DNA of 64,000 nt, from positions 372,001 through 436,000 of the forward strand of contig NZ_JAAFGS010000001.1 of the NCBI RefSeq assembly GCF_011090185.1. Direction: 5' to 3'. The notes beneath the pieces are model-generated. The model saw only the letters and a list, made by a program, of their open reading frames with translations. It searched no databases and was not told the DNA's origin. A program made the translations under genes and the position numbers. How positions within the stretch are numbered: the stretch's first letter is position 1; every line of letters starts with the position of its first letter. This document shows, one piece after another, positions 1 through 8,240 of this stretch. Source of the DNA: Saccharibacillus alkalitolerans (lineage in GTDB: Bacteria; Bacillota; Bacilli; Paenibacillales; Paenibacillaceae).

Positions 1-725
1 GCATGCTCCTGCCGTTCGCGCGGCGCAGCATCGAGCTTTTGCGCGAGACGGATACGGAGATGTCCCGTTTTACGCATAAGCTGGAAGGCCGGCTGCAGTT
101 CGGCGCCAGCAACACGATCGGCGAATATGTTCTGCCTCCGCTGCTCGTCCCGTTCGGCCGCCGGCATCCGAACACCTCGATTTCGCTCAAGGTGATGAAC
201 ACGACGCAGATTGTGGAGGAAATTGCCCGGCATACGCTGAATTTCGGCCTTGTCGAGGCGCCCGTGGCGCATCCGGATATGGTCAGCGAAACGGTCATGC
301 AGGACGAACTGCGCCTGATCGTTCCCGGCGGACATCCGCTCGCGGCACGGGAATCGGTGACGCTGGAAGAGGCTTCCGCGTATCCGTTCGTGCTGCGCGA
401 AGAAGGGTCCGGTACGCGTCAGGTGATGGAAGACGAATGGAAAGCGAAAGGGATGGACCCGCGCAGCCTGCAAACGGTGATGGAGCTCGGAAGTACGGGG
501 GCCGTCAAGTCCGCCGTGGAAGCGGGCCTGGGCGTGACCATGCTGTCGCCTTCTTCGGTCAAGCACGAACTGGCGCTCGGACTGCTGCATGCCGTCCCGA
601 TCCGGGATGCGTCGTTCAAGCGGCAGTTTTATTCGGTTCGCCTTCGATCGACGCTGCTTCCGATCGCGGCCGTAGCCTTTTTGAATTTTTTGCGGGATCG
701 GCAGCTGACGGACGAGGAGGAATAA
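1..725 (+). CDS. LysR-family transcriptional regulator, C-terminal part (5' end outside window)
   Basis: The reading frame is open from the left edge, so the N-terminal winged-helix DNA-binding domain lies outside the window. What remains is the end of the linker helix (first ~30 residues) and a complete LysR substrate-binding domain, recognisable from LQFGASNTIGEYVLPPLL followed by a periplasmic-binding-protein-like fold with the GLGVTMLS stretch near the C-terminus. The overall pattern is nearest to CysL/YwfK-type regulators. The effector cannot be read from the sequence. The stop is one base before the start of the PHP gene, so the two are probably co-transcribed. The ATG at 3 is internal, not a start. 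Confidence 0.88.
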   Translation, partial: MLLPFARRSIELLRETDTEMSRFTHKLEGRLQFGASNTIGEYVLPPLLVPFGRRHPNTSISLKVMNTTQIVEEIARHTLNFGLVEAPVAHPDMVSETVMQDELRLIVPGGHPLAARESVTLEEASAYPFVLREEGSGTRQVMEDEWKAKGMDPRSLQTVMELGSTGAVKSAVEAGLGVTMLSPSSVKHELALGLLHAVPIRDASFKRQFYSVRLRSTLLPIAAVAFLNFLRDRQLTDEEE

Positions 726-726
726 C

Positions 727-1620
727 ATGGAAAGCATGATAAACGGCAAAGAAAAGGCAGCTTTGTACGATTTGCATATGCACAGCACGTCTTCCGACGG
801 GATGAATACCTCTGCGGAACTGGTGCGGCTGGCGGCAGAACGGGGGCTGGCGGGCGTTGCGCTGACCGACCACGATACCGTCGCCGGGGTGAGCGAAGCG
901 GCGGCGGAAGCCGGGAAAGCGGGATTGGACTTCGTACCCGGCGTAGAGATCAGCACACGGGCGGGAGGCAAAGACATCCATGTGCTCGGTTACTTCGTCG
1001 ATCCGTCGGACAAGCGGTTTCTGGAGCGGTTGGCCGGCCTGCGCGACGTTCGCGATCGGCGCAACGATCTCATTTTGGGAAAACTGAGGGAACTCGGCGT
1101 GGATATTACGCTTGAAGAGGTTAAGGACCGCGGCGGCCGCCCGCTCGCTCCCGGAGAGAGCGTAGGCCGGCCTCATATGGCGGACGTGCTGGTGCGCAAA
1201 GGTTACGCGGCCGACCTGCGCGATGCTTTCGATAAGTATTTGGCCGAAGGGGCGGCCGCTTACGTCTCTCCGCCGCGAATCTCTCCGTCCGAAGCGGCCG
1301 ACTGGATCCGCGAAGCGGGCGGCGTTCCGGTGCTGGCTCATCCCGGCCTGTACGGGGACGACGAACTGGTCCGGACGGTGCTGAGCGAAGCGAAGCCTGC
1401 CGGCATCGAGGTCCGTCACCCGGATCACGGGCCCGAAGACGAGGAACGCTACCGGAAGCTGGCCGCGGAATACGGACTGCTGACGACGGCCGGTTCGGAT
1501 TATCACGGAGTCCGGCAGGGGAAAGTGTTCCACGGCGAGCTGGGCGGTTATACGGTAGGCGCTGCTGCGGTAGAGAGGCTTCGGAACTTGGGGATGCAGG
1601 GGAAACGCCAGCTCGAATAA
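727..1620 (+). CDS. PHP-domain phosphoesterase (TrpH/YciV-like)
   Basis: A 297-residue PHP-fold protein. The N-terminal metal-binding motif DLHMHSTSSDG is at residues ~16-26, followed by LTDHDTVAGV, PGVEIS and HVLGYFVD, the usual metal-ligand blocks. AHPGLYG and GSDYHG near residues 210 and 260 complete the site. Relatives of this length hydrolyse 5' phosphates from short oligonucleotides or 3',5'-nucleoside bisphosphates (E. coli YciV/RNase AM). The precise substrate here is inferred from family only. The start lies directly after the LysR stop with GAGGAGG upstream, so translation may be coupled. A later ATG (739) is possible but less well placed. A strong hairpin terminator follows. Confidence 0.87.
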   Translation: MESMINGKEKAALYDLHMHSTSSDGMNTSAELVRLAAERGLAGVALTDHDTVAGVSEAAAEAGKAGLDFVPGVEISTRAGGKDIHVLGYFVDPSDKRFLERLAGLRDVRDRRNDLILGKLRELGVDITLEEVKDRGGRPLAPGESVGRPHMADVLVRKGYAADLRDAFDKYLAEGAAAYVSPPRISPSEAADWIREAGGVPVLAHPGLYGDDELVRTVLSEAKPAGIEVRHPDHGPEDEERYRKLAAEYGLLTTAGSDYHGVRQGKVFHGELGGYTVGAAAVERLRNLGMQGKRQLE

Positions 1621-1633
1621 GGCATGAATCGCA

Positions 1634-1672
1634 AAAAAAGCGTATCCGCCCAAATGGCGAATACGCTTTTTG
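1634..1672. terminator. bidirectional intrinsic terminator between PHP gene and rqcH
   Basis: AAAAAGCGTATCCGCC and GGCGAATACGCTTTTT form a 16-bp stem with one G-T wobble and a 4-5 base loop. It is A-rich on the left and T-rich on the right, so it can end both the + strand PHP transcript and the convergent rqcH transcript. Confidence 0.85.
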
Positions 1673-1725
1673 TCTGATCAGTTAACTATCGAAGCCTGCA
1701 AAAAAAGATGCTGCACTTTCTGCGG

Positions 1726-3474
1726 TTAACCGTTTTTGACCGTGTTCGGCAGCGATTTGATCAGATCTTCGTCGGGCGTCACGAACAGCGTTTTCTGATG
1801 ATCGTAGATGACGAAGCCCGGTTTGGAACCGCTCGGCTTGCGGACATGGCGGATCTGGGTCGTATCGACCGGCACGCTGCTGGAATGTTTGGCCTGGCTG
1901 AAGTAAGCGGCGAGCTGGGCGGCTTCGTTCAGCGTGGCTTCGCCGTATTCCCCGCTTCGGATCACGACGTGCGAACCCGGGATGTCTTTCGTATGCAGCC
2001 AGGTGTCGCTGGAGTGGGCCAACCGGTTCGTGATGAACTCGTTTTGCAGATTGTTTTTGCCGACGTAGATTTCGATGCCTTCCGACGAGGTGTACAGGTG
2101 CAGGGTCGGCTTGTCGTTCTTTTTCTTCTTTTTGCCTCCGCGTGAAGCCCGGTTGCGCACATATCCCTGTTCGGCCAGCTCCGCGCGGATCTCGTCGACG
2201 TCGCGCAGCGAAGCGTCGTTCAACTGCTGGAGCAGATTGTCCATATAAGCGATTTCTTCGTGCGTTTTTTTGATCTGCTCGTCGATGACGGCGAGACTGT
2301 TTTTGTATTTGTTGTACTTTTTGAAATAGCGCTGGGCGTTGTCCGACGGATTCAGCAGCGGATCGAGCTGAACTTTGACCGGGCGCTGTTCTTCGTCGTA
2401 GAAGTTGACCAGCTCGATCTCCTTCATGCCTCTTTGCAGCTCGTGCAGCGAAGCGAACAGCAGCTCGCCGTAAATGCGGTACTGCTCCGCGTCCTGTGCT
2501 TCTTCCAGGTCCTTGTCCAGGTGATCGAGCTTTTTGACGTTCTTGCTGCGCTCGTTCTGCAGGAACTTGATCAGGTCGCCGACTTTTTGCTTGACCGTGT
2601 CGCGGTCGGCTTTGTCTCCATAATAATGTTCCATGCAAAGGCTGATGGAGTCGAACCGGCGAAGCTCGTCCGCGATCAGCGTCAGCGGCATGGCGGAAAA
2701 GACGAGTTTGCCTTTCGCGTTCAAGCCGCTGGTCGGAGCGAAGCGGCCTTCGCGAACGTCGCTCATCAGAGCGTCGAACGCCGCCCATACCGCGTCGATT
2801 CCGGCTTCCGGCTCCGACGCTCCGGCTGCCGCGCGGTGCAGAATTTCCTGGGCGATCAGCGGACTGAGCCCGGTATAGGCGTCGACGATCCGGTTGACGG
2901 GAGGCTCCACGATATTTTCGTTCCATTTTTGCTTGAACTGCTCTTCGGTCGTTTCCAGCGGATTCAGCTTGTGCTGCTGCGGAGGCTCCTGGTATTGGAA
3001 GCCCGGCATGACGACGCGATAGCTGCTGATCGCGGGCGTGACATGATGGATGCCGTCCAGGATCGCGCCCGTCGCGGCGTCGAGCAGAATAATATTGCTG
3101 TGGCGTCCCATCAGCTCGACGACGAGTTTTTTGAGCGACACGTCGCCGACCTCGTCGCGTTGCCGGATCCAAAAATGCAAAATGCGCTCCATGCCGACCT
3201 GCTCGATCTTTTCGATGACTCCGCCTTCGCAGTGTTTGCGCAGCAGCATGCAGAACATCGGCGCCTCCGGCGGGTTCATGTAAGACTGCTCCGTAAACTG
3301 GATTCGCGGATAAGTCAGGCTGGCGGAAAGGAGCAGCTTGCGGTTGCCTTCGCGGGAGCGGATCTGGAATACGATGTCGCTGTCCGACGGTTGGTGCACT
3401 TTGCCGATGCGCGCGCCCTGCAGGGAAGCCAGCTCGGCGGATATTGCGCGTGTGACGATTCCGTCCAATGCCAT
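1726..3474 (-). CDS. rqcH: RqcH / NFACT-family ribosome quality-control factor (YloA, FbpA)
   Basis: A 582-residue NFACT protein, full length for the family. The N-terminal NFACT-N block begins MALDGIVTRAISAEL, a helical coiled-coil stretch occupies the middle (~270-440), a lysine run (KKKKKND) lies just before the NFACT-R domain, and the C-terminal block has WLHTKDIPGSHVVIRSGEY. In Bacillus, RqcH binds obstructed 50S subunits carrying peptidyl-tRNA and recruits tRNA-Ala to add alanine tails that mark the nascent chain for degradation; older literature calls it a fibronectin-binding protein. The gene is convergent with the PHP gene and divergent from dapF. In B. subtilis it lies close to yicC (yloC), so the placement is conserved. 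Confidence 0.95.
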   Translation of the reverse strand: MALDGIVTRAISAELASLQGARIGKVHQPSDSDIVFQIRSREGNRKLLLSASLTYPRIQFTEQSYMNPPEAPMFCMLLRKHCEGGVIEKIEQVGMERILHFWIRQRDEVGDVSLKKLVVELMGRHSNIILLDAATGAILDGIHHVTPAISSYRVVMPGFQYQEPPQQHKLNPLETTEEQFKQKWNENIVEPPVNRIVDAYTGLSPLIAQEILHRAAAGASEPEAGIDAVWAAFDALMSDVREGRFAPTSGLNAKGKLVFSAMPLTLIADELRRFDSISLCMEHYYGDKADRDTVKQKVGDLIKFLQNERSKNVKKLDHLDKDLEEAQDAEQYRIYGELLFASLHELQRGMKEIELVNFYDEEQRPVKVQLDPLLNPSDNAQRYFKKYNKYKNSLAVIDEQIKKTHEEIAYMDNLLQQLNDASLRDVDEIRAELAEQGYVRNRASRGGKKKKKNDKPTLHLYTSSEGIEIYVGKNNLQNEFITNRLAHSSDTWLHTKDIPGSHVVIRSGEYGEATLNEAAQLAAYFSQAKHSSSVPVDTTQIRHVRKPSGSKPGFVIYDHQKTLFVTPDEDLIKSLPNTVKNG

Positions 3475-3761
3475 CTATTACGACCTTCTTTCTGTCTGAC
3501 CGGAACGTCCCAAGGCTGCTGGCGCGCAAAAACACAAAGTTTCGCGCAGAAAATCAATAGCATTCGCGCTCCGGTTCGGGTATCTTAGTTAATGTAGCTT
3601 TCGCGGAAAAATCCGCTGCCGGACGCCGCCGCGGGCGGAGTCCGGAAACGGGCACGGTATGATCTATATTGAGCGAAACGGGGCCTTTCGTCAACTTTTC
3701 GCGGCATGATGCCGCGGCGGAACGTCCCGTCTCGAACACGATAAGGAGTGGAAAGAACGTT
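3475..3761. promoter_or_regulatory. divergent intergenic region rqcH / dapF with GC-rich hairpins
   Basis: This 287-base gap contains two inverted repeats in the dapF leader: GCGGAAAAATCCGC (3603-3616) and CCGGAC...GTCCGG (3619-3645, with an inner GCCGCC/GGCGG helix). TATGAT (3658-3663) and TATATT (3665-3670) are possible -10 elements, but I see no convincing -35. No known riboswitch fold is recognised. Confidence 0.35.
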
Positions 3762-4598
3762 ATGGAATTCACGAAAATGCACGGATTGGGCAACGACTTT
3801 GTGATCGTGTACGGAGAAAAGGAACTGCCGGCGAATGCCGCCGAGCTCGCGATCAAAGTATGCGACCGCTTTTTCGGCGTAGGGGCGGACGGCCTCGTCT
3901 ACATTCTTCCGTCGGAAAAGGCGGACTTCATGATGCGCATCATGAACTCGGACGGTTCGGAAGCGGAGCAGTGCGGCAACGCGATCCGCTGCGTCGCCAA
4001 ATACGTCTACGACCATAAGCTCGCGCAGAGCGAGAACCTCACGATCGAGACGATCGGCGCCGGCGTGCAGCCGCTGACGATCCGCGCGGAGAACGGGGCC
4101 GCCGCGACGGTGCGCGTGGATATGGGAGCCCCGATCCTCGAAGGCGCGAAAATTCCGGTGGCCGTGGACGGCGAGCCGGTCGTCGACCAGCCGATCGAAG
4201 CGCTCGGCGAGACGTTCCGCTTCACGGCCGTCTCGATGGGCAACCCGCACTGCGTCATCTACGTCGACGACGCCGTGAATTTCGATCTCGCCAAGTGGGG
4301 AGCGGTCCTGGAGAAGCATCCGCTTTTCCCGAAAAAAGTCAACGTGGAGTTCGCCACCGTGAACAGCCGCGAACAGATCGACATGCGCGTATGGGAACGC
4401 GGCGCGGGCCCGACGCTCGCCTGCGGAACGGGAGCCTGCGCGACGCTCGTATCGTCCGTGCTGAATGGGCGCAGCGGCCGCGAAGCGACCGTGTCGCTGA
4501 AAGGCGGCGACCTGTTCATCGAATGGAGCGAGGCCGACAATCACGTCTATATGACGGGGCCGGCGGCGTTCGTTTATACGGGCAAACTGGCCGAGTAA
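3762..4598 (+). CDS. dapF: diaminopimelate epimerase
   Basis: Interconverts LL- and meso-diaminopimelate in the lysine and peptidoglycan-precursor pathway (cytoplasm). The protein has 278 residues, normal for the family. Both catalytic cysteines are in their motifs: QCGNAIRC (~residue 71) and ACGTGACA (~residue 224), and the N-terminal signature MEFTKMHGLGNDFV is intact. The start is the ATG preceded by AAGGAGTG at 3743-3750; the frame is open further upstream (from 3669) but that part lacks a Shine-Dalgarno sequence and family similarity. No other lysine gene is adjacent, so it appears to be a single-gene unit. Confidence 0.97.
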   Translation: MEFTKMHGLGNDFVIVYGEKELPANAAELAIKVCDRFFGVGADGLVYILPSEKADFMMRIMNSDGSEAEQCGNAIRCVAKYVYDHKLAQSENLTIETIGAGVQPLTIRAENGAAATVRVDMGAPILEGAKIPVAVDGEPVVDQPIEALGETFRFTAVSMGNPHCVIYVDDAVNFDLAKWGAVLEKHPLFPKKVNVEFATVNSREQIDMRVWERGAGPTLACGTGACATLVSSVLNGRSGREATVSLKGGDLFIEWSEADNHVYMTGPAAFVYTGKLAE

Positions 4599-4737
4599 AG
4601 GCGGCCGGACCATCCGAGCAAGCCGCAGAAACGCGGAGCAGCCGCTTTCGTTTGTCACGGGCGCGTGGGGAACGGGGGCGGAGCCGCGGATCTGCGGCTT
4701 TTGCGCGTTCCGGGAAAGCGGCGGCGCGGACGCCGCG

Positions 4738-4779
4738 CGCAAAGCCGAAACGCCGCCTCCCGTTGAAGGGAAGGCGGCG
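4738..4779 (-). terminator. terminator of the ring-cleaving dioxygenase gene
   Basis: CGCCGCCT (4751-4758) pairs with AGGCGGCG (4772-4779); read on the minus strand the stem is followed by a T-rich stretch (TTTCGGCTTT). The hairpin lies just beyond the dioxygenase stop. The U tract is interrupted, so strength is uncertain. Confidence 0.55.
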
Positions 4780-4818
4780 AGTCATTACGGAATTCCGGCA
4801 GCCGGGGAGCGGCCGACT

Positions 4819-5784
4819 TTACAGGTCGAGCGGCCGAAGATTGGCTTCGATCTCGGCGCGGCGCGGCTCCAGGAACGACGGGAGACCGAGCTTTTCGCCC
4901 AGCGATTCGATCGGTTCGTCGATATCGAATCCCGGCGTGTCGGTCGACAGCTCGAACAGGATGCCGTTCGGTTCGCGGAAATACAGCGCGCGGAAGTAAT
5001 CCCGGTCGACCCGTCCGGAGTTCGGAAGGCCGCTCGCCGCGATGCGGTCGATCCATTTGCCGTATTCTTCTTCGTTCGGAATGCGGAATGCGACATGATG
5101 GGCGCCGCCGCGTCCCAAACGGAATTTAGGCAGGTCGGGACGCGCTTCGAGATGCACTTCCGCGCCCGAACCGCCTTCGCCCGTCGCGAACACTTCGATC
5201 TCGGCAAAATCGCCCGCGGGAGACGGATAAGTCCCGATTTTTCGGAATCCCATCAGCTGCGTGAGCACGAGCGCGGTCGGCTTCGGATCGGCGACGGTCA
5301 GCGTGACCGGGCCCAGGCCCACGACGGCGTGCTCGAGCGGAATGCCTTCGGCAGTCCACGGCTGTCCCGGCGCGACGCCGGCTTCTCCGTTGTCCGCGGC
5401 CAAAATCAGCTGAGTCCCTTCGAAATCTTCGAAGAACAGCGTGTCCCGCCCGGCCCGGCTGACAATTTCCCCGCGTTTGACGCCGAACGAATCGAAACGG
5501 CCGGCCCAAAAGTTCAGCGACTCGGTCGTCGGCACGCGCAGCGAAGTGGAGGAAATGCTGGAAACTCCTGGATAGGAAGGACCGATTCCCGGGTAATCAA
5601 AATACGTGACCTCGGTGCCCGGGCTGGCGACGGCGTCTCCGTAAAAGAGATGGTAGGAAGTCGTATTGTCCTGGTTGACGGATTTTTTGACCAGACGCAT
5701 GCCGAGCACGCGGGTGAAGAAATCGAAATTCTTTTCGGCTCTGCCGGTCATCAGCGAAACGTGGTGCTGTCCGAGTAATTTCAT
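4819..5784 (-). CDS. ring-cleaving dioxygenase, VOC superfamily (MhqA/MhqE/MhqO-like)
   Basis: A 321-residue protein with two vicinal-oxygen-chelate modules (glyoxalase/extradiol dioxygenase fold). Probable metal ligands are the His of GQHHVSLMTG (~residue 7-8), a second His in AHHVAFR (~228), and the Glu of GILFELSTD (~275). B. subtilis homologues MhqA, MhqE and MhqO are hydroquinone-induced dioxygenases that open quinol rings, and they are controlled by MhqR. Here a matching palindrome lies upstream (5877-5896). The gene is monocistronic with its own Shine-Dalgarno (AAGGAGATGA) and terminator. Substrate is inferred from the family and the operator, not seen. Confidence 0.87.
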   Translation of the reverse strand: MKLLGQHHVSLMTGRAEKNFDFFTRVLGMRLVKKSVNQDNTTSYHLFYGDAVASPGTEVTYFDYPGIGPSYPGVSSISSTSLRVPTTESLNFWAGRFDSFGVKRGEIVSRAGRDTLFFEDFEGTQLILAADNGEAGVAPGQPWTAEGIPLEHAVVGLGPVTLTVADPKPTALVLTQLMGFRKIGTYPSPAGDFAEIEVFATGEGGSGAEVHLEARPDLPKFRLGRGGAHHVAFRIPNEEEYGKWIDRIAASGLPNSGRVDRDYFRALYFREPNGILFELSTDTPGFDIDEPIESLGEKLGLPSFLEPRRAEIEANLRPLDL

Positions 5785-5861
5785 AAAAGGTCATCTCCTT
5801 AAAAGGAATGGAATTGAAGAGGCGAAGACAAAATAGAATGGTGAAAATAATTGAGCTGCTT

Positions 5862-5896
5862 TATTAATTTCAGTATATATCTTTGGTTCAAGATAT
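5862..5896 (-). promoter_or_regulatory. MhqR-like operator overlapping the dioxygenase promoter
   Basis: ATATCTT (5877-5883) and AAGATAT (5890-5896) are perfect inverted arms separated by 6 bases. Read on the minus strand, TATCTTGAACCAAAGATA resembles the MhqR box of B. subtilis (consensus from memory: TATCTCGAA-TTCGAGATA). The minus-strand promoter candidate TTGAAC (5886-5891), 18 bases, TTAATA (5862-5867) places the operator over the -35 element, as expected for repression. Confidence 0.55.
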
Positions 5897-5937
5897 GCAA
5901 GAGCGGAACGTGAATTCGCAAACAGGCGCTGTCCCTC

Positions 5938-5966
5938 TTGTTTCAACGTGCATAATCCATTAAAAT
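5938..5966 (+). promoter_or_regulatory. putative sigma-A promoter of the yicC-remA-gmk operon
   Basis: TTGTTT (5938-5943), 17-base spacer, TAAAAT (5961-5966). A transcript would begin near 5973, only 6-15 bases before the candidate yicC start codons, so if correct the leader is very short. Confidence 0.5.
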
Positions 5967-5981
5967 AGGGTAACGGATGTG

Positions 5982-6875
5982 ATGACGATGTCTTTCAGCA
6001 TGACCGGTTACGGTCACTCCGCCATGCAGCATGGCGGATACAAAATTCAATTTGAAGTTAAATCCGTCAATCATCGCTACTGTGAAGTCGTACTTCGGAT
6101 GCCCCGGGAATGGAACAGCTTCGAGGAAGGTCTCCGGCGGCTCGTGCAGCAGCATGTCAAGCGCGGACGGATTGACGTATACGTCACCAGAGAGAGCGAG
6201 TCGTCCGGGAGCTCGATGACGCTGAACCGCGCGGCGGCCGAGTCGTATATCCGGGCCGCGCGCGAATTGGAAGAACTTTTCGGAATCGACGGACGGCTCG
6301 GAGCGGCGGAACTGTTGGCGCTTCCGGACGTGATGCTTCCCTCGGACGCGCCGCTTCCGGCCGCGGAAGAGACGGACTGGGAAACGGTGCTGCGGGAAGG
6401 CTTGTCGCAGGCGCTCGGCGAGCTGGTGTCGATGCGAAGCTCGGAAGGACGGCATCTGACCCGCGACTGCGGGCAGAGGCTCGCGAATTTGACGTCCGCC
6501 CACGCGGAGCTTCTCCGGCTTGCGCCGGGGGTGGTCGAAGATTACCGCGCCAAGCTTCGGCAGAGGCTTAGCGAACTCCAGGACGGCAGTTTCGCGCTGG
6601 ACGAGCAGCGGCTGAGCATGGAAGTCGCGCTCTTCGCGGACCGCTGCAGCATCGACGAGGAACTGGCGAGGCTCGGCAGCCATTTCGAGCAGTGCTCGGC
6701 GCTGCTCGCAAGCGACGAACCCAAAGGACGCAAGCTGGACTTTTTGATTCAGGAAATGAACAGAGAGGTCAATACGATCGGCTCGAAGGCGAACCATCTG
6801 GCGCTCGGAGGCCATGTCGTCGAGATGAAGGCGGAGCTTGAAAAAATGCGGGAACAGGCCGCCAATCTCGAATAA
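5982..6875 (+). CDS. YicC-family endoribonuclease (YloC)
   Basis: The protein has ~297 residues, with the family opening SMTGYGHS and the conserved NHRYCEVVLRMPR stretch, then a C-terminal DUF1732-type block containing GRKLDFLIQEMNREVNTIGSKAN. That last motif is the best-conserved part of the family. E. coli YicC is an endoribonuclease acting on small RNAs, and B. subtilis YloC is its homologue; the activity here is inferred. It heads the remA-gmk-rpoZ cluster, as in B. subtilis. Start choice is uncertain among GTG 5979, ATG 5982 and ATG 5988; the conserved sequence begins right after the last. The only Shine-Dalgarno-like sequence (AGGG at 5967-5970) fits 5979 or 5982. Confidence 0.92.
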   Translation: MTMSFSMTGYGHSAMQHGGYKIQFEVKSVNHRYCEVVLRMPREWNSFEEGLRRLVQQHVKRGRIDVYVTRESESSGSSMTLNRAAAESYIRAARELEELFGIDGRLGAAELLALPDVMLPSDAPLPAAEETDWETVLREGLSQALGELVSMRSSEGRHLTRDCGQRLANLTSAHAELLRLAPGVVEDYRAKLRQRLSELQDGSFALDEQRLSMEVALFADRCSIDEELARLGSHFEQCSALLASDEPKGRKLDFLIQEMNREVNTIGSKANHLALGGHVVEMKAELEKMREQAANLE

Positions 6876-6936
6876 CGGCCGGGCGCCCGGCCCGACTTAC
6901 AGAAAGAGGACCAATTAATAGGGGGAAAACCTGGAC

Positions 6937-7197
6937 ATGGCAATCAAGCTCATCAATATCGGCTTCGGGAACATTGTATCGGCCAACCGAATCATTTCCA
7001 TCGTAAGCCCGGAATCCGCACCCATCAAGCGGATCATTCAGGAAGCGCGGGACAGGCATATGCTTATCGACGCGACCTACGGCCGCAGAACGCGCGCCGT
7101 CATCATTACCGACAGCGATCATGTCATTTTGTCCGCGGTGCAGCCGGAGACGGTCGCTCACCGTCTGTCGACCAAAGACGACGATAACGACGAATAA
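6937..7197 (+). CDS. remA: extracellular matrix regulator RemA (DUF370)
   Basis: An 86-residue DUF370 protein with the opening [17 protein letters not shown] and the block [20 protein letters not shown], both diagnostic. In B. subtilis RemA is a DNA-binding protein forming oligomeric rings and activates matrix (eps, tapA) and osmoprotection operons. Length is normal. It lies between yicC and gmk exactly as in B. subtilis, and its stop directly abuts the ATG at 7198. GGGGGAAAACC precedes the start. Confidence 0.95.
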   Translation: MAIKLINIGFGNIVSANRIISIVSPESAPIKRIIQEARDRHMLIDATYGRRTRAVIITDSDHVILSAVQPETVAHRLSTKDDDNDE

Positions 7198-7209
7198 ATG
7201 GAGAGAACT

Positions 7210-7782
7210 ATGTCTAAAGGGTTATTGATTGTATTGTCCGGACCGTCGGGAGTCGGAAAAGGAACCGTATGCAGCGCGCTGCGCAAAAGATTGCCGGGAC
7301 TCGTGTACTCGGTGTCGGCAACGACCCGCGCTCCCCGCGCGGGCGAGCAGCACGGCGTCAATTATTTTTTCAAAAGCCAGGAAGAGTTTCGCGAGATGAT
7401 CGCGGACAATCAGCTGCTGGAGTACGCGCAGTACGTGGACAACTTCTACGGCACCCCGCGCGATTTCGTCGAACAGACGATCGAGGCGGGCAACGACATC
7501 ATTTTGGAAATCGAAGTGCAGGGCGCGCTCAAGGTGAAGGAGACTTTTCCGGACGGCGTGTTTATTTTCCTCACCCCGCCTTCGCTCGAAGAATTGAAGG
7601 ACCGCATCGTCGGCCGCGGCACGGAAACGGAATCGGTCATCCACAACCGCATGTCCGTAGCCGAAGAAGAGATTGCGCTGATGCGCCATTACGACTACGC
7701 CGTAGTCAACGACGAAGTGGACAAGGCCTGCATGCGGATCGAATCGATCATCGTGGCGGAGCACTGCCGCATCGCGAAGTAA
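7210..7782 (+). CDS. gmk: guanylate kinase
   Basis: Phosphorylates GMP to GDP. The P-loop GPSGVGKGT is at residues ~10-18, the GMP-binding region follows ([19 protein letters not shown]), and [10 protein letters not shown] plus [15 protein letters not shown] are present. About 190 residues, complete. ATG 7210 is chosen because GGAGAG at 7200-7205 can serve it and B. subtilis Gmk begins at the same place; an in-frame ATG at 7198 directly after the remA stop is the alternative and would use that Shine-Dalgarno as coding sequence. Confidence 0.96.
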   Translation: MSKGLLIVLSGPSGVGKGTVCSALRKRLPGLVYSVSATTRAPRAGEQHGVNYFFKSQEEFREMIADNQLLEYAQYVDNFYGTPRDFVEQTIEAGNDIILEIEVQGALKVKETFPDGVFIFLTPPSLEELKDRIVGRGTETESVIHNRMSVAEEEIALMRHYDYAVVNDEVDKACMRIESIIVAEHCRIAK

Positions 7783-7879
7783 GCCGATTATTTTCACACA
7801 GATTGCCGGAGAAACCGGACCAATCCCTTCGGACCGAAGCAAGAAGGCCGGACGGGGCATACAGAGAGGACGATAAACA

Positions 7880-8119
7880 ATGCTGTATCCTTCCATCGAC
7901 AAAATCATGACCAAAGTGGACAGTAAATATTCCCTGGTCGTAGCGGCCAGCAGACGGGCCAGACAGCTGCGCGAAGGTTCGGAATCCGAACTCCCGCGCC
8001 CGAAATCGCACAAGCAGGTCGGCGTGGCGCTCGAAGAAATCTACGGCGACTACATCAAGCTGGAAGCCCGCGACGAGAACGAAGTGGTCGAAGAACAAAA
8101 AGGCAAACGGAATCTGTAA
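7880..8119 (+). CDS. rpoZ: RNA polymerase omega subunit
   Basis: A 79-residue small RNA polymerase subunit. [30 protein letters not shown] matches the conserved omega core, including the R-A-R-Q motif that contacts beta prime. The C-terminal tail is short and charged, as in Bacilli. It follows gmk after ~97 bases and precedes coaBC, the usual Firmicute arrangement. AGAGAGGACGAT upstream supplies the ribosome binding site. Confidence 0.95.
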   Translation: MLYPSIDKIMTKVDSKYSLVVAASRRARQLREGSESELPRPKSHKQVGVALEEIYGDYIKLEARDENEVVEEQKGKRNL

Positions 8120-8196
8120 GATTCCGTTCGGCAGCGCCAATCGGCATGAATGCGACAGAAGAGGCAGAATAAGCTAAGCCGGGAGGCTCCATTTTT

Positions 8197-8223
8197 AACA
8201 ACCGAAAGGTTGTTATTTTTTTT
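8197..8223 (+). terminator. intrinsic terminator between rpoZ and coaBC
   Basis: AACAACC-GAAA-GGTTGTT forms a 7-bp stem capped by a GAAA tetraloop, followed by A and eight T residues. It separates the remA-gmk-rpoZ unit from coaBC, although the AT-rich short stem suggests partial read-through. Confidence 0.75.
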
Positions 8224-8240
8224 CAGAAGGGGGAACGGAC

